Source of the DNA: Trichomonas tenax
Taxonomy: Eukaryota > Parabasalia > Trichomonadida > Trichomonadidae
DNA: 64,000 bases
Direction: 5' to 3'
Assembly (NCBI GenBank): GCA_023091735.1
Contig: JALKBU010000059.1
Location: forward strand, 39,805 to 103,804
In this document: piece by piece, positions 41,941-51,390 of the stretch
How positions within the stretch are numbered: position 1 is the first letter of the stretch
How the letters are laid out: every line of letters begins with the position of its first letter
The notes under the pieces: model-generated
Databases searched by the model: none
What the model was told of the DNA's origin: nothing
The model's input: the letters and a program-made list of their open reading frames with translations, nothing else
Position numbers and translations under genes: made by a program

Positions 41941-41941
41941 A

Positions 41942-42466
41942 ATGCTTTCTATTCATATCAGCGCATCTCCAAGATTATTGTGCGAGAATGAAGTTATCGA
42001 ACTTTTCATATGTCGGAATCCTATTTTCTTTGACACGTGGAGACAAGCATTCATTAACATGTCTCGATATGTCCAAGAGTTGTCAAGTTATCCTGGATTC
42101 ATTCGCATACCGCTCGCATTCGCTTTGCATTCTAACTCTAATCTCTACTACAACGCTGCTGCACATATGACAATACTTTTGATATTGATATATGGAACAG
42201 TGATTATTTCTTCATTCAGGAAATTGATGGTTAGATAGCTCAAAGGATGTCCACCACTGTCTAAGAGAGACAAAATGCTTTTGCAGAAGGCCGATAGGTT
42301 TGACCTCATCGGTGCTCTTTTCGATGAATCTGATGAATCTTCTGTTTCATGGGGTGATTTCTACAAAGAATCAAAACCAAATGGTGAATATCCTAAAGAT
42401 ACAAGCAGAATGTCTCTTGGAGTCTTCAAAAAGATGGATGAAATCGATCCAATTCTTGTAATATAA
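41942..42466 (+). pseudogene. unassigned gene fragments after the BspA remnant
   Basis: Two plus-strand pieces lie here: 41942-42238 (98 codons, ATG at 41942) and 42275-42466 (63 codons, ATG at 42275). The second reads RFDLIGALFDESDESSVSWGDFYKES and ends normally at 42466, like the C-terminus of a cytosolic protein. The first has no recognised domain and its composition is ambiguous between frames. I judge these as remnants of one or two genes, not functional products, but an independent small protein from 42275 is possible. Confidence 0.3.
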
Positions 42467-42562
42467 CTTATTATTTTTTATAAACATGCGCTATTTCTAT
42501 ATATTCTGAAATCAAGTAATTTGATTTCAACAATTTTATTTTTAATCAATCTTTAAACATAT

Positions 42563-42634
42563 TTTTGCCACGTAAAAATATTTTTACCATGTAAAATACT
42601 TTTTGCCACGTAAATGTCATATGCCATGTAAAGA
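42563..42634. repeat. four imperfect tandem units of TTTTGCCACGTAAA type
   Basis: Units: TTTTGCCACGTAAAAATA at 42563-42580, TTTTTACCATGTAAAATAC at 42581-42599, TTTTTGCCACGTAAATG at 42600-42617 (approximate ends) and ATATGCCATGTAAAG up to 42634. The core is CAYGTAAA. The array ends 18 bases before the BRCT gene's ATG, so it overlaps the promoter/leader of that gene and could be a regulator binding array. The same core occurs in the MITE-like element at 3210-3520. Confidence 0.65.
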
Positions 42635-42651
42635 GGTGACCGTTTATTTAA

Positions 42652-43746
42652 ATGCGGTTTTTGTGGATTTCTCCTCTTCTGAAGAAAGAAGAGAAATTGA
42701 AAATCGAAGAAATCGCAAATCAGTTCTTTCCTGGCACGAAAATCACCGGAAATAAAGAAATTTCCCAAGTTCACGTTCTAAAGCAAAATGAAGTTGCATT
42801 AGTCTACAAATCTTCAGCAGTTTCTCTAACTCCGCTCGCATTCAAGCAGTGCACTATCCATGGAATTGATCCATTTGAGTGGACCTTTCCTACGAAAACG
42901 AGAATGAATTTCTTCCTTCGAAACAAAAGATTAATGCTGATTGGTTTTGATGAACACGCAAAGCGCCACATAAAGCACATGATCCACCAGATGGATGGTA
43001 CTGTTTGCGAATCGAATTCTTATGCAGATTTTGCAATTTCGCCAAAACAAATAAAATCAAAAGATAGACCAGATTGTACTGTTGTTTCTTCAAATTGGAT
43101 CGAATCTTTGTATGTTTCACAGTTTTTGGTTGATTTTTCGCAGTTTACATTCATCAAGAAAAATATTAAAGCGAAAACACAGTCAAATCCAAAGAAAATT
43201 ACAGCAATTAAAAGCCCAAGAGAGATAGCGAAGGAATTAGAAAGCAAGAAAAAGGAAGATATCGTGATAAAATTGCAATTGAAAGAAAAAACACCAGATA
43301 TCATGGCATTCTTCACTCAGAAAGAGGTTCCAACAAAAGAAATACAAAAATCACCAAAGGTTCCAAAATCTCCATCAAAAAGAGCAAAATTACCGCTTCT
43401 TGACAATCCATTCCAGCAGCCAAATACCGACACAATGCAGATAGACGAATTCCTCGAGAACAAAGAGAACAAAACAATAAATTCGCCATCGATTTCTCCA
43501 AATCAATCTCCAAGAACAGCATTGAGAAAAATATGCAAGAACATCACAAATTCAACCACAGTAGATTTCAAAAACAGCAATAATAAGACATTGCACTCAC
43601 TTTTCGACAGATGCATTCAATTCACTCAAAATTTCGACAGCGATTTGGAATTATCGGACAATATAAGTTTCGATGAAATGAATCTCAGTCAGTCAGAAAA
43701 TAAGCACTCACAAGAAGCAGATCTATTAATGTTAGCTTTAGAATAA
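42652..43746 (+). CDS. BRCT-domain protein (DNA-damage/replication type)
   Basis: 364 residues from ATG 42652. Residues 83-168 read as a BRCT domain: FFLRNKRLMLIGFD opens it, HMIHQMDGTVCE takes the 'i...GG.v' position, and CTVVSSNWIESLYVSQFL ends it with the conserved Trp149. Residues 1-80 could be a degenerate first BRCT. The rest is Lys/Ser/Pro-rich and likely disordered, with TPDIMAFFTQK near residues 220-232 that resembles a PCNA-binding PIP motif but lacks the leading Gln. BRCT proteins bind phosphoproteins at replication forks or DNA breaks. The gene is intact and converges on a fragment at 43766. The exact orthologue (TopBP1/Dpb11-like or other) is not clear. Confidence 0.7.
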   Translation: MRFLWISPLLKKEEKLKIEEIANQFFPGTKITGNKEISQVHVLKQNEVALVYKSSAVSLTPLAFKQCTIHGIDPFEWTFPTKTRMNFFLRNKRLMLIGFDEHAKRHIKHMIHQMDGTVCESNSYADFAISPKQIKSKDRPDCTVVSSNWIESLYVSQFLVDFSQFTFIKKNIKAKTQSNPKKITAIKSPREIAKELESKKKEDIVIKLQLKEKTPDIMAFFTQKEVPTKEIQKSPKVPKSPSKRAKLPLLDNPFQQPNTDTMQIDEFLENKENKTINSPSISPNQSPRTALRKICKNITNSTTVDFKNSNNKTLHSLFDRCIQFTQNFDSDLELSDNISFDEMNLSQSENKHSQEADLLMLALE

Positions 43747-43765
43747 AATGTTTGTTTGTTTTATT

Positions 43766-43978
43766 TCAGTTAATTAACTCCAAACTCATTGTATTTCCTG
43801 ATTTCTTTATGTGTGTGTATATTGCGTAGACAATCAAAACAACATCAGCAGCAACGAGAATAGACAAGAATCCAATCACAAATGGTAAGAAATGATTTGA
43901 TTTTTTGGGAGAAATTCGTTCTTTGTAACACGAGAAATAGAAGCTATCTAATGTTGTTATGTAAATTGTTATATGCAC
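43766..43978 (-). pseudogene. C-terminal membrane-anchor fragment
   Basis: The minus frame has no ATG at its start (GTG at 43978) and ends at 43766. It codes for one hydrophobic helix (LPFVIGFLSILVAADVVLIVY) preceded by KKSNH and followed by a short tail (THIKKSGNTMSLELIN). This is the typical end of a trichomonad surface protein, with the rest missing, so a truncated remnant is more likely than a whole gene. Confidence 0.45.
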
Positions 43979-46090
43979 CCCGAAAAATTGATTTTTTATA
44001 TTTCAAGGTTAAAAACGGAGGGAGAATTTAAAATTCTCAGAATTCAATGTATAACGATTTTGTGATTGGGACTGGGACAAAATAGAACAACGTGCTTTTC
44101 TGACATGCAACTTATTTTGACATGTAAAGTCAGAATGTCAAAATAAAGGAAAGTGACATGTTTGCGGGGAAAAATGGAAAAGTATCAATAGGTTGAAATG
44201 GATTGAACTCAATGTTGGAAGCCAAAGAAGACTTCATTATGAGTAGTTGTGGCCTTATAGTGAAGGATGTTATTTGTGTTATCAGCATTCTGACGAAAGC
44301 ACATCATCCATTTCTCTTTGTTCATTGCAAGTTTTTGTTGCACTCCAAACCTAAGAAAACCAAGAAACTCGGTCGAAATTATCCAGTCTTGCATGGTAAA
44401 TATGAATTATAAACGAATAATTTGGTAAAAAACGAATTTTACAAAGAATATAAGGATCGAATTGAGAATCTAAATAATATAAATCAATATATAAAATGAA
44501 AGTAACATGAAAACATTATCTAATTCATGATTCATAATTAATTATGAATTTAATGATATATTAATAATTATGAGAAAAAGTAATAATATGAAAATAATCG
44601 TGTAATGAAAAAGGTATCTGTGAAAAATAAAAAATAGAAAAAAATAATAATTTATTAATATCAAAAGTGAAAATGTAATGTGTATTAAAAATTGAATCAA
44701 TAAGTGGGTTCTTGCTAGGGCCTGGCGCCTCGAGGGCTTTGGGAGTCTCAGGCCGACCTCGCCCAATGACATTCTCGCAACAATTTAAGCATGCATAAAT
44801 ATCGTTGTTTTCTTACCAATTAGGTATATGCTCGTTGATGATAGAGTTGTGGCTCGTCAACAACACTAACCTGGATGTATTGGTTAGACAACAAAGATAT
44901 TTATGACACTTTTTATAAAGGTGACAATTTGCCCGCGCAAAAAGTGATAATTTATTTATAAAAGTGACTTTAAGGTTTATCTGTCACTTTTTGATATTCA
45001 CTTTTGTCATAGACTCTTTTGTGATTTTCAGAAGTGTTTTAATCCTCAAATTTGGTTTTTAGCGGCCAAAATTGGTAAAATTAGCATTATCATTATGTAA
45101 ATGTTATAATAAACCATATTTTAAAAAGTGAATAAGGTTAAAAGTCACGTTTTTCCACATTTTATTTGACACTGTTTACATTAATAAAATAGTATATATG
45201 ATGCTAATTATTTTTCCATCGTTTTTATTTTTGAACACTTTATTTTTGTTAATCAATAATTTCATTGGGAGGCTATGAGTATAAGTTGGTGTATCACATT
45301 AAAAACATGTAATATGTGCATGCATCTATGTATATTGTCTTCTCCGCAATGATTTCGTGTATTTAAAAATTAAGATACTGAACAATTATTCAATTAGGAG
45401 CTTGTATTATTTGTAATATGTTACTATGTTGTTGGCATGTGATATATTTATAATAAATATTGCTGTTTACTCAATAATAAACTAATATCAAATTGTTAAT
45501 GAAAAATATGAAACGATATTATATATGTTTAACACTACAACTATGTATGACATCACACAAGAGTTATATTTGTCCATACATGTTTGATCTGGTTCTGACC
45601 CCAGAGTTGATACACTTCTTAATTTTCCTGTTTCCAATTTTTGCAAAAATTAACCTTCTAATTGATCTCCCAGATTTGCATCCCTAAAATAAATGTTAAT
45701 AATATTAGCAGCAACATAAGGATCATATTCATTCATTTTCATATGTGTTCATTAATCCTGATTTCGACATGTAAATGTTTTACGATCAAAAAGTAAAATT
45801 TTAAAGTGCTGTGAAGGATGATTTCATTAAAATATTGAAGTATATCATTGGCGCATCAATATATCAAAATCCGAAAATGATTTTTTAGTACTTTAATTAA
45901 AAATCAATATATTAAAATAATTTTTCTGTGACCACTTATTTTTTGACATTCCATTCAATTTTCTTATATCATGTCAAATATAATTCTGTCAAATCAAATT
46001 TAGTATGAAAAAAGTCTTAGCAAAGTATAGGAAACATTTTTTATTTTTTTGTTTTTCTGACATCATTTAAATTGGGTTGAATTTTTTCCC
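43979..46090. other. long AT-rich intergenic region with small inverted repeats and one GC-rich patch
   Basis: Contents seen: a stem of about 12 pairs at 44111-44148 (ATTTTGACAT and its complement) embedded in TGACATGTAAAG; the GC-rich patch 44706-44772; GTCACTTTTTG near 44983; and TTCGACATGTAAATG near 45763-45777. ORFs at 44203-44412, 44209-44394 (minus) and 45493-45687 are short, overlap one another or lack context; I do not call them genes. Confidence 0.5.
44706..44772 (-). other. GC-rich patch inside AT-rich DNA, possible coding relic
   Basis: About 67 bases are far richer in G and C than everything within 1 kb and include GGCGCC and CCTCGAGG palindromes. On the minus strand an ATG at 44769 opens MSLGEVGLRLPKPSRRQ and runs into AT-rich sequence. 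It does not fold into a tRNA cloverleaf that I could trace. It may be a relic of a repeated gene or element; no function is claimed. Confidence 0.3.
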
Positions 46091-46330
46091 GTTGACTTTT
46101 TTTGGGTTTTGCGATTTTTAACGAGGAAAGAGATTCATAACAGAAGCCCATTAATGATTTGTAATTGGTTTCTGTTTGTAATCATATCATGATTAAGTAA
46201 TACCTTACTAAGATCATGAAACAGATTGCACCACTAGAATCAGCACTCCAAAAAAGCACGTAAATGTTTCATCAGATTCGTCCAGGAAGAGGGTTTACTC
46301 GTTAAAAATCGCAAAACTCAAAAATGTCAA
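46091..46330. mobile_element. fold-back element with 20-base perfect inverted ends
   Basis: GTTTTGCGATTTTTAACGAG at 46106-46125 is the exact reverse complement of 46298-46317. Pairing extends outward imperfectly (GTTGAC..TTTTT at about 46091-46105 against 46318-46330). About 170 bases separate the arms and hold no ORF. The right end touches the apparent 5' edge of the glycine-rich protein gene, and an ATG inside the right arm (46324) opens only a 19-codon frame. It resembles a small non-autonomous DNA element; no target duplication was identified. Confidence 0.55.
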
Positions 46331-46385
46331 AGAGGAAAAAGTGGAGCCCTTTGCTTTACAATTTTTCACTCTCAATAGCTTAATA

Positions 46386-48206
46386 ATGCGTTCTTGGAGT
46401 GTTTTTAACTCTTCGGTTGAATCTGTAAACATAACTTTCAATCAGACTGTTACTACGCTATATTTTCCATGTTCCAATTCATCAGAATGTACTTATTATT
46501 ATACAAAATTGAATGCGGGAATGTACAAAGTCGAAGTATGGGGTGCTCAGGGCGGTGGAAGTTACAGCAATGGAGACTGGTATCCAGGAAGTAATATGGG
46601 AGGATATTCCGTTGGTGTTCTTAAGCTAACTTCAGCAAAAACGGTTTACGTTCATATCGGCGGTAAAGGACAAGACGCTCAAAAACCATCATATTATCCA
46701 GCGGCTGGAGGTTACAATGGAGGTGGAACATCTGATCCCGATAATGACAGTGATAGAGATGATGCTGCAGGAGGCGGTGGTGGGGCTACAGACATTCGCG
46801 TTGAGTTTAATGACTATGAGCATAGAGTTATCGTCGCGGGTGGAGGAGGTGGTAATGGATTCGACACAGGTTACTCTAAGTTATTTAACACTGGATTTGG
46901 AGGTGGCTTGGAAGGTGGAAGGAACATAGGTGGGCAAAATACAACAGGAGATGTTGCTGATCAGACTCACGGATATCAAATTGGAGTTGGAGCGAATGGA
47001 AAGTATTACTCTGGTGTCTCGGGTTCGGGCGGTGGAGGCTATTACGGTGGGTTTCAATTCAAAGGTGATTGTGGTGCAAATGGTGGCGGTGGATCGGGTT
47101 ATATTGGTGGAGTGATATCATTTAAAGATATTATTGCTCGAACAATCGGAGGAAATAATCCAATCCCTTTGCCAAATGAAACAACGTCTATTGCTGGAAA
47201 CAGTGGGAATGGAGCTGCAAGATTCACAATTATAGGATATGTTGTCTTCAATCAGACAGCTTTCAAAGTTTGTTACCCTCCAGGGTCGATGTTTAATATG
47301 AATTTCGATGTGAATGCTGTCATGGATACAGAGATTGCAACAATATATAGAAAATATGATCAAGAAGCAGAAACTCTATTCATGACACACAATGATGATG
47401 GAAATGACTTCAATTTCTCAGAATCATTCAAGCTTCCAACAACCAGTGGTATCTATATATTGAACTATACAACATACACTAAGACGAATACTCGCGTTGA
47501 AAATATATTCGAGATCATTGATACGATTCAGCCTGAAATCGTAATTCATGACTCCTTAAAAACTAGCTTCTATCCGGGACAGTCGGTCACATATAAGATA
47601 TCTCTATATGATGATACAAAATCATTCCTTAGCATCAAAGATTCAAATCAAATATATCTCAATAAGAGTATTCAAAGTAATTATCAAAATATAACTGATT
47701 TTTATACTTTCACAATTCCTTCATATTTCGTTGGAACAACACAACAATTATTCATATATGCAGTCGATGAATTTGGTGTTGAATCGAATGTTTTACAGTA
47801 TCAATATTCTGTGATAAGCAGACCACCAGATATTGTTATTTTTAATTCTACAGCAAAGTATTATACAGGTGCCGAAATTCAAATATACGGAAAAGTTATG
47901 ATGATGGATTACAGTACAAATGTTGTCATCATCTCATCTCTTAATAACATCAATGTAACTCATTCAACATTATATTTGAATCAAGGCGTTTGGCAGACAT
48001 TCAGTTATACTCGTGATTCTTCTCAAATGGATTATGGCTTATATCATATGAAAGTTTACGCTATAGATAACACGCAAAACCGTGTTGGAGAAGTTGATTG
48101 CATTGTTGAAATCGTCAGCGTTCCTGTAATATCTAATGAATCTGATTCTGTCAAAAAGAACAAATATGCTTTAATCTCTGGCATTTTTATCGCATCAAGT
48201 CTTTAA
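46386..48206 (+). CDS. glycine-rich surface protein, apparently truncated at both ends
   Basis: The frame is open from before 46341, but the first in-frame ATG is 46386 (M-R-S-W-S-V-F), giving 606 residues. Residues ~40-280 are the glycine-rich beta domain seen in trichomonad 'glycine-rich' proteins and the ALK-receptor GR domain (YKVEVWGAQGGG, GGGGGATDIRVE, VIVAGGGGGNG, SGYIGGV). Then come beta-sandwich-like repeats (two 'DTIQPEIVI..' and 'RPPDIVIFN' units) rich in N-glycosylation sites. The protein ends KKNKYALISGIFIASSL and then stops, just where a full membrane helix and basic tail would be expected. No signal peptide is visible. So the 5' end seems lost next to the fold-back element and the anchor is cut. 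It may be non-functional or secreted without anchor. Confidence 0.6.
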   Translation: MRSWSVFNSSVESVNITFNQTVTTLYFPCSNSSECTYYYTKLNAGMYKVEVWGAQGGGSYSNGDWYPGSNMGGYSVGVLKLTSAKTVYVHIGGKGQDAQKPSYYPAAGGYNGGGTSDPDNDSDRDDAAGGGGGATDIRVEFNDYEHRVIVAGGGGGNGFDTGYSKLFNTGFGGGLEGGRNIGGQNTTGDVADQTHGYQIGVGANGKYYSGVSGSGGGGYYGGFQFKGDCGANGGGGSGYIGGVISFKDIIARTIGGNNPIPLPNETTSIAGNSGNGAARFTIIGYVVFNQTAFKVCYPPGSMFNMNFDVNAVMDTEIATIYRKYDQEAETLFMTHNDDGNDFNFSESFKLPTTSGIYILNYTTYTKTNTRVENIFEIIDTIQPEIVIHDSLKTSFYPGQSVTYKISLYDDTKSFLSIKDSNQIYLNKSIQSNYQNITDFYTFTIPSYFVGTTQQLFIYAVDEFGVESNVLQYQYSVISRPPDIVIFNSTAKYYTGAEIQIYGKVMMMDYSTNVVIISSLNNINVTHSTLYLNQGVWQTFSYTRDSSQMDYGLYHMKVYAIDNTQNRVGEVDCIVEIVSVPVISNESDSVKKNKYALISGIFIASSL

Positions 48207-48706
48207 ATCATATTATATTCATGTTATATATAAATAAAAGCTTTCTATTGGTTAATTAATAATTTATTTACTGCATATAATCAAAAAAAGGAAGTTTAGG
48301 ATGGAAATGAAATTAAAGACATGAATTTCATTACATAATGGATATATTTAATCACTAGTAGCAATCACACCTTAACTCTTTGCATTAAGAAATAACGAAT
48401 TTCGCTCATTCACAATTTGATCGCAAAAAATTCCTAGAAATGAACTTTTTAAAAAACATGTTGCCGTTATATATAAACAAAATGATTCACTTTTCCCAAT
48501 ATAATTATGATAAAATTTGCTTATTTTACAAAAATATTTTTCGAAATCCCAAAATCATGAAGGTAAATATATACAAATTTCGTCAAATTTAAAATAGATA
48601 TATTCAATATATTCTATTTCCACGAGAAAAACGGTTCCATAAGTTCCGAAAATTGTAAAGTTGCCAAAACTGCTTTGTAAAGTACGATAGGTATCGTCAA
48701 AAATAA
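48207..48706. other. AT-rich intergenic region before the FKBP gene
   Basis: No ORF. Close to the FKBP start the sequence ACGATAGGTATCGT (about 48686-48699) is a perfect inverted repeat with a 2-base centre; see the separate regulatory entry. Confidence 0.5.
48686..48699. promoter_or_regulatory. inverted ACGATA-GG-TATCGT site in the FKBP leader
   Basis: ACGATA and TATCGT flank GG, 7 bases before the ATG at 48707, followed by TCAAAAATAA. Trichomonad Myb regulators recognise sites with the cores ACGATA/TATCGT, so this is a candidate paired Myb site. It may overlap the transcription start. Confidence 0.45.
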
Positions 48707-49243
48707 ATGGCGAAACCAACCGTCAGACACCAGAAGAAAGTGAAGAAAGTCTCCTTCTGGAGCAAATACGGCCTTTACATCGGCATTTCACTCGCCGTCC
48801 TCATTGGCGTTCCAGTGCTTGGAATCATGTATTGGCCAAATCCAAACGTCCCGAAGCCACAGCCAAAGATCAGGCCTGGCAAGAAGGCTCTTACAGACGA
48901 TAAGGGTGTCACAAAGGACATCATTAAGAAGGGTGATGGCGAATCTCCAGTTAATGGTGATACAGCAAGGATTCACTTCAACATGACATATCCTAACGGA
49001 ACTCTTATCTCCTCCACAGCTGCTCAGGGCCCATTCGAGTTCGAAGTTGGCGCTCCAAACATTTTACAAGGAATCAACATCGCTGTAGCTTCTATGAAAT
49101 TGAACGAAACATCTCGCTTCATCATCACATACCCATACGCTTTCGGTGAGAAAGGCCAAAACCGCTTCCCACCAAGAACAAATATTGTTATGACAATCCA
49201 ACTTGTCGAAATCATCAAGAAGAAGGAAGCTGAAACTAAATAA
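48707..49243 (+). CDS. membrane-anchored FKBP-type peptidyl-prolyl isomerase
   Basis: 178 residues from ATG 48707. The N-terminus is basic (KKVKK), then residues 23-41 form one membrane helix (LYIGISLAVLIGVPVLGIM), making a type II anchor. Residues 67-171 are an FKBP domain: GDTARIHFNMTYPNG, FEFEVGA, YAFGEKG and a final TIQLVEII strand. The active-site Trp of classical FKBPs is not seen at the usual place (QGINIA instead of a 'G-W/L' motif), so drug binding or activity may be weak. FKBPs speed proline isomerisation and protein folding; an anchored form would act in the ER or Golgi lumen. Codon use is biased to C-ending codons, as in well-expressed trichomonad genes. Confidence 0.88.
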   Translation: MAKPTVRHQKKVKKVSFWSKYGLYIGISLAVLIGVPVLGIMYWPNPNVPKPQPKIRPGKKALTDDKGVTKDIIKKGDGESPVNGDTARIHFNMTYPNGTLISSTAAQGPFEFEVGAPNILQGINIAVASMKLNETSRFIITYPYAFGEKGQNRFPPRTNIVMTIQLVEIIKKKEAETK

Positions 49244-49535
49244 TCTAGTCACAACGCAAATTTAATATATACAAAATAATATTTTTAATGAAATATATTT
49301 TAATTTGAGATAAGCGGCCAATTTGAGAAGCCATAATCATAACTCCTTCAAAATTTTAAGTTCTATGTTTTTGTTATATAAAAATCGTATTAAGAATAAA
49401 TTTTATAAATTTTGTAATTAATTTTTCCATTTTGATTCAATATTTAAAAGTTTTGGACATTTTAGTCTTTTTTGGCTGTTAAAAAAGGACTAAAAAAATT
49501 AAAAGTAACATTGTGAAAAAGTGACATAATGAAAA
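49244..49535. other. intergenic region with GTGACATAATG box
   Basis: AT-rich, no gene. Its end carries AAAAAGTGACATAATG (49516-49531), which recurs after the ankyrin pseudogene at about 51299-51314, so the two copies flank that gene. Confidence 0.45.
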
Positions 49536-51274
49536 ATGTTTGAATTTAGTTTTAAAGATGTTGATGAATTTTATACAATTGAGCTTAAAAGCAGCATTAA
49601 ATGTGTTTCTTGCTGCACTGAATTTGGATCTCGCTCGTCTCCAAAAAGTTTTAAAATACATTTCTCATGGGATTCTTGAAGAACGATATATTGTTCAACA
49701 AATCATCTACACAGTCTTGCAATTTGTAGATAAGCGTTATTCAGTCATTAGATTTTGTCGAGAATTATTGAAACATTTAAAAAAGGAACCAATTTATTTA
49801 AATTTTATGAAAGCGGCGAAAAATTATACATCGAAATAACCAGATAAGATTTTATCTTCAGGACGGCGCATTTTAATACCTCAAATCTGTCTAAATTCGA
49901 TGTGAATGATTTAGATAATTTGTTTGAAAGTACTATAAACAAAGTTGTAAATGATCCTCCACGCATAATAAAGACCAATAATTTAGAATACTTAAAGAAT
50001 AACACCAATAATAAAAATTTTAATGAATTCATTAAGTATACATTGTTCAGAACATGTCGAAAATGCTTTCAATGGATGACAAGCAATTACAAAATTAAAT
50101 ATAATTATGAACATCTCCAACATGTTTCTGATTGTGGAAATTTGGAAAAATTTAAATTTATTGAATCAAAGCTCGGCAATATTCCCAAAGATGTTTACTC
50201 CAATTGCTTAACTAATGCAATATTGTACCTGAGATTTGATATCATTGAATATTTAATCCAAAAGATTGGATTGAATAACGAGTTCTCTTCCGCTTTTAGG
50301 TTTCACAATCTTCCAATTATTTACAAATTCATTGAAAAATTAATTTATGAGATTGATCAATATTCTGCAATTATTTTGATTATGTATTGCTTTAAGCATC
50401 AAATATACGTTGGAATGGGCTATGTATTATTTAAATCATTGAAGAGTTCATTTTGCATTTTACAATCCATGAAATCTTTATCAAATACTTCTTATCAAAT
50501 CTAGTTGGAATCAGTTTTCGATTATATCGTCAGTCATAAGAAATACAAAAGTCTTGTTTTTCAGTACAAAAACTAACTGGCATCAAACTAATTTCTGATA
50601 ATTCTACAAATCAATCAAGTCATTCAGAAAAGATTACATTTTCTTCTTTTTGTTAACGCCTCGACAATTATCTTTACATGAGCTAATATGAAAAATTAGA
50701 AAGTCTTATATCATCATATGAAGATGTTGACTTCAACGATACTTTATTTTTATATAATTATGAATTGTTTCATTTATTCAAAGATACATATTTGTGGAAT
50801 TCTGGATATGAATTCGCTCGAGCATTAATTGATGGTCAAAAAATTTTGAAGAACGAATTAAAAGCTATGATCAATGAAAATCGATCATCTATCAGTTATT
50901 TTATTCTTTATTTTGTTCAAAAGAATGAAAAAGATAAATTCCGACATTTTGTTGGTGAAGGTGCAGACATCAATATCGTGTCAGATAATTTCAAGATCAC
51001 ACCACTCATCCTTGCATGTGATCATAACGACATTGACCTTGTTCATCTTCTTGTTGAACTCGGATGCAACTGTTCCCAAGTTGCTTGTGACGAATATTCA
51101 GCTCTGAAAACATGCATCGACCACAACAACATCTCGCTTTGTGAATATCTTGTTCCACATATTTCCGACTCACATCATCTTTCCGACATGCTATCATACA
51201 GTTCATTTCTTGAACACAACGTAATCTCCAAAATCATCTCACAACGATTACATAAATTTAAATTCAATTCCTAA
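49536..51274 (+). pseudogene. ankyrin-repeat protein with trichomonad N-terminal domain, broken
   Basis: ATG at 49536 opens MFEFSFKDVDEFYT, but the reading frame shifts near 49600 into a stretch (VLKYISHGILEERYIVQ) that stops at 49839. It resumes in another frame at about 49870 (FNTSNLSKFDVNDLDNLFE) and stops at 50504. Stops crowd 50505-50700, then the last part (from about 50700, YEKLESLISSYEDVDF) runs to 51274. The final 150 residues contain ankyrin repeats (ITPLILACDHNDIDLVHLLVELG). Trichomonads have hundreds of such proteins with a helical N-terminal domain before the repeats. The whole is the right length (~580 codons) for one gene, so this is a recently killed copy. Confidence 0.7.
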
Positions 51275-51390
51275 GTTAACAAAACGTGACATTATTTAGA
51301 AAAGTGACATAATGGAAACGATTACGAAAACATCATCAGGAAGCGATTGCGAAAATTATAAAACAAAAATAGTATTTATTCTAACAAATA

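Noticed and set aside
44203..44412. Overlapping ORFs on both strands
   Set aside because: Neither has a recognisable domain and both are about the length expected by chance here.
44706..44772. tRNA or snRNA in the GC-rich patch
   Set aside because: I could not trace acceptor, D and T arms or a GTTC-type T loop on either strand.
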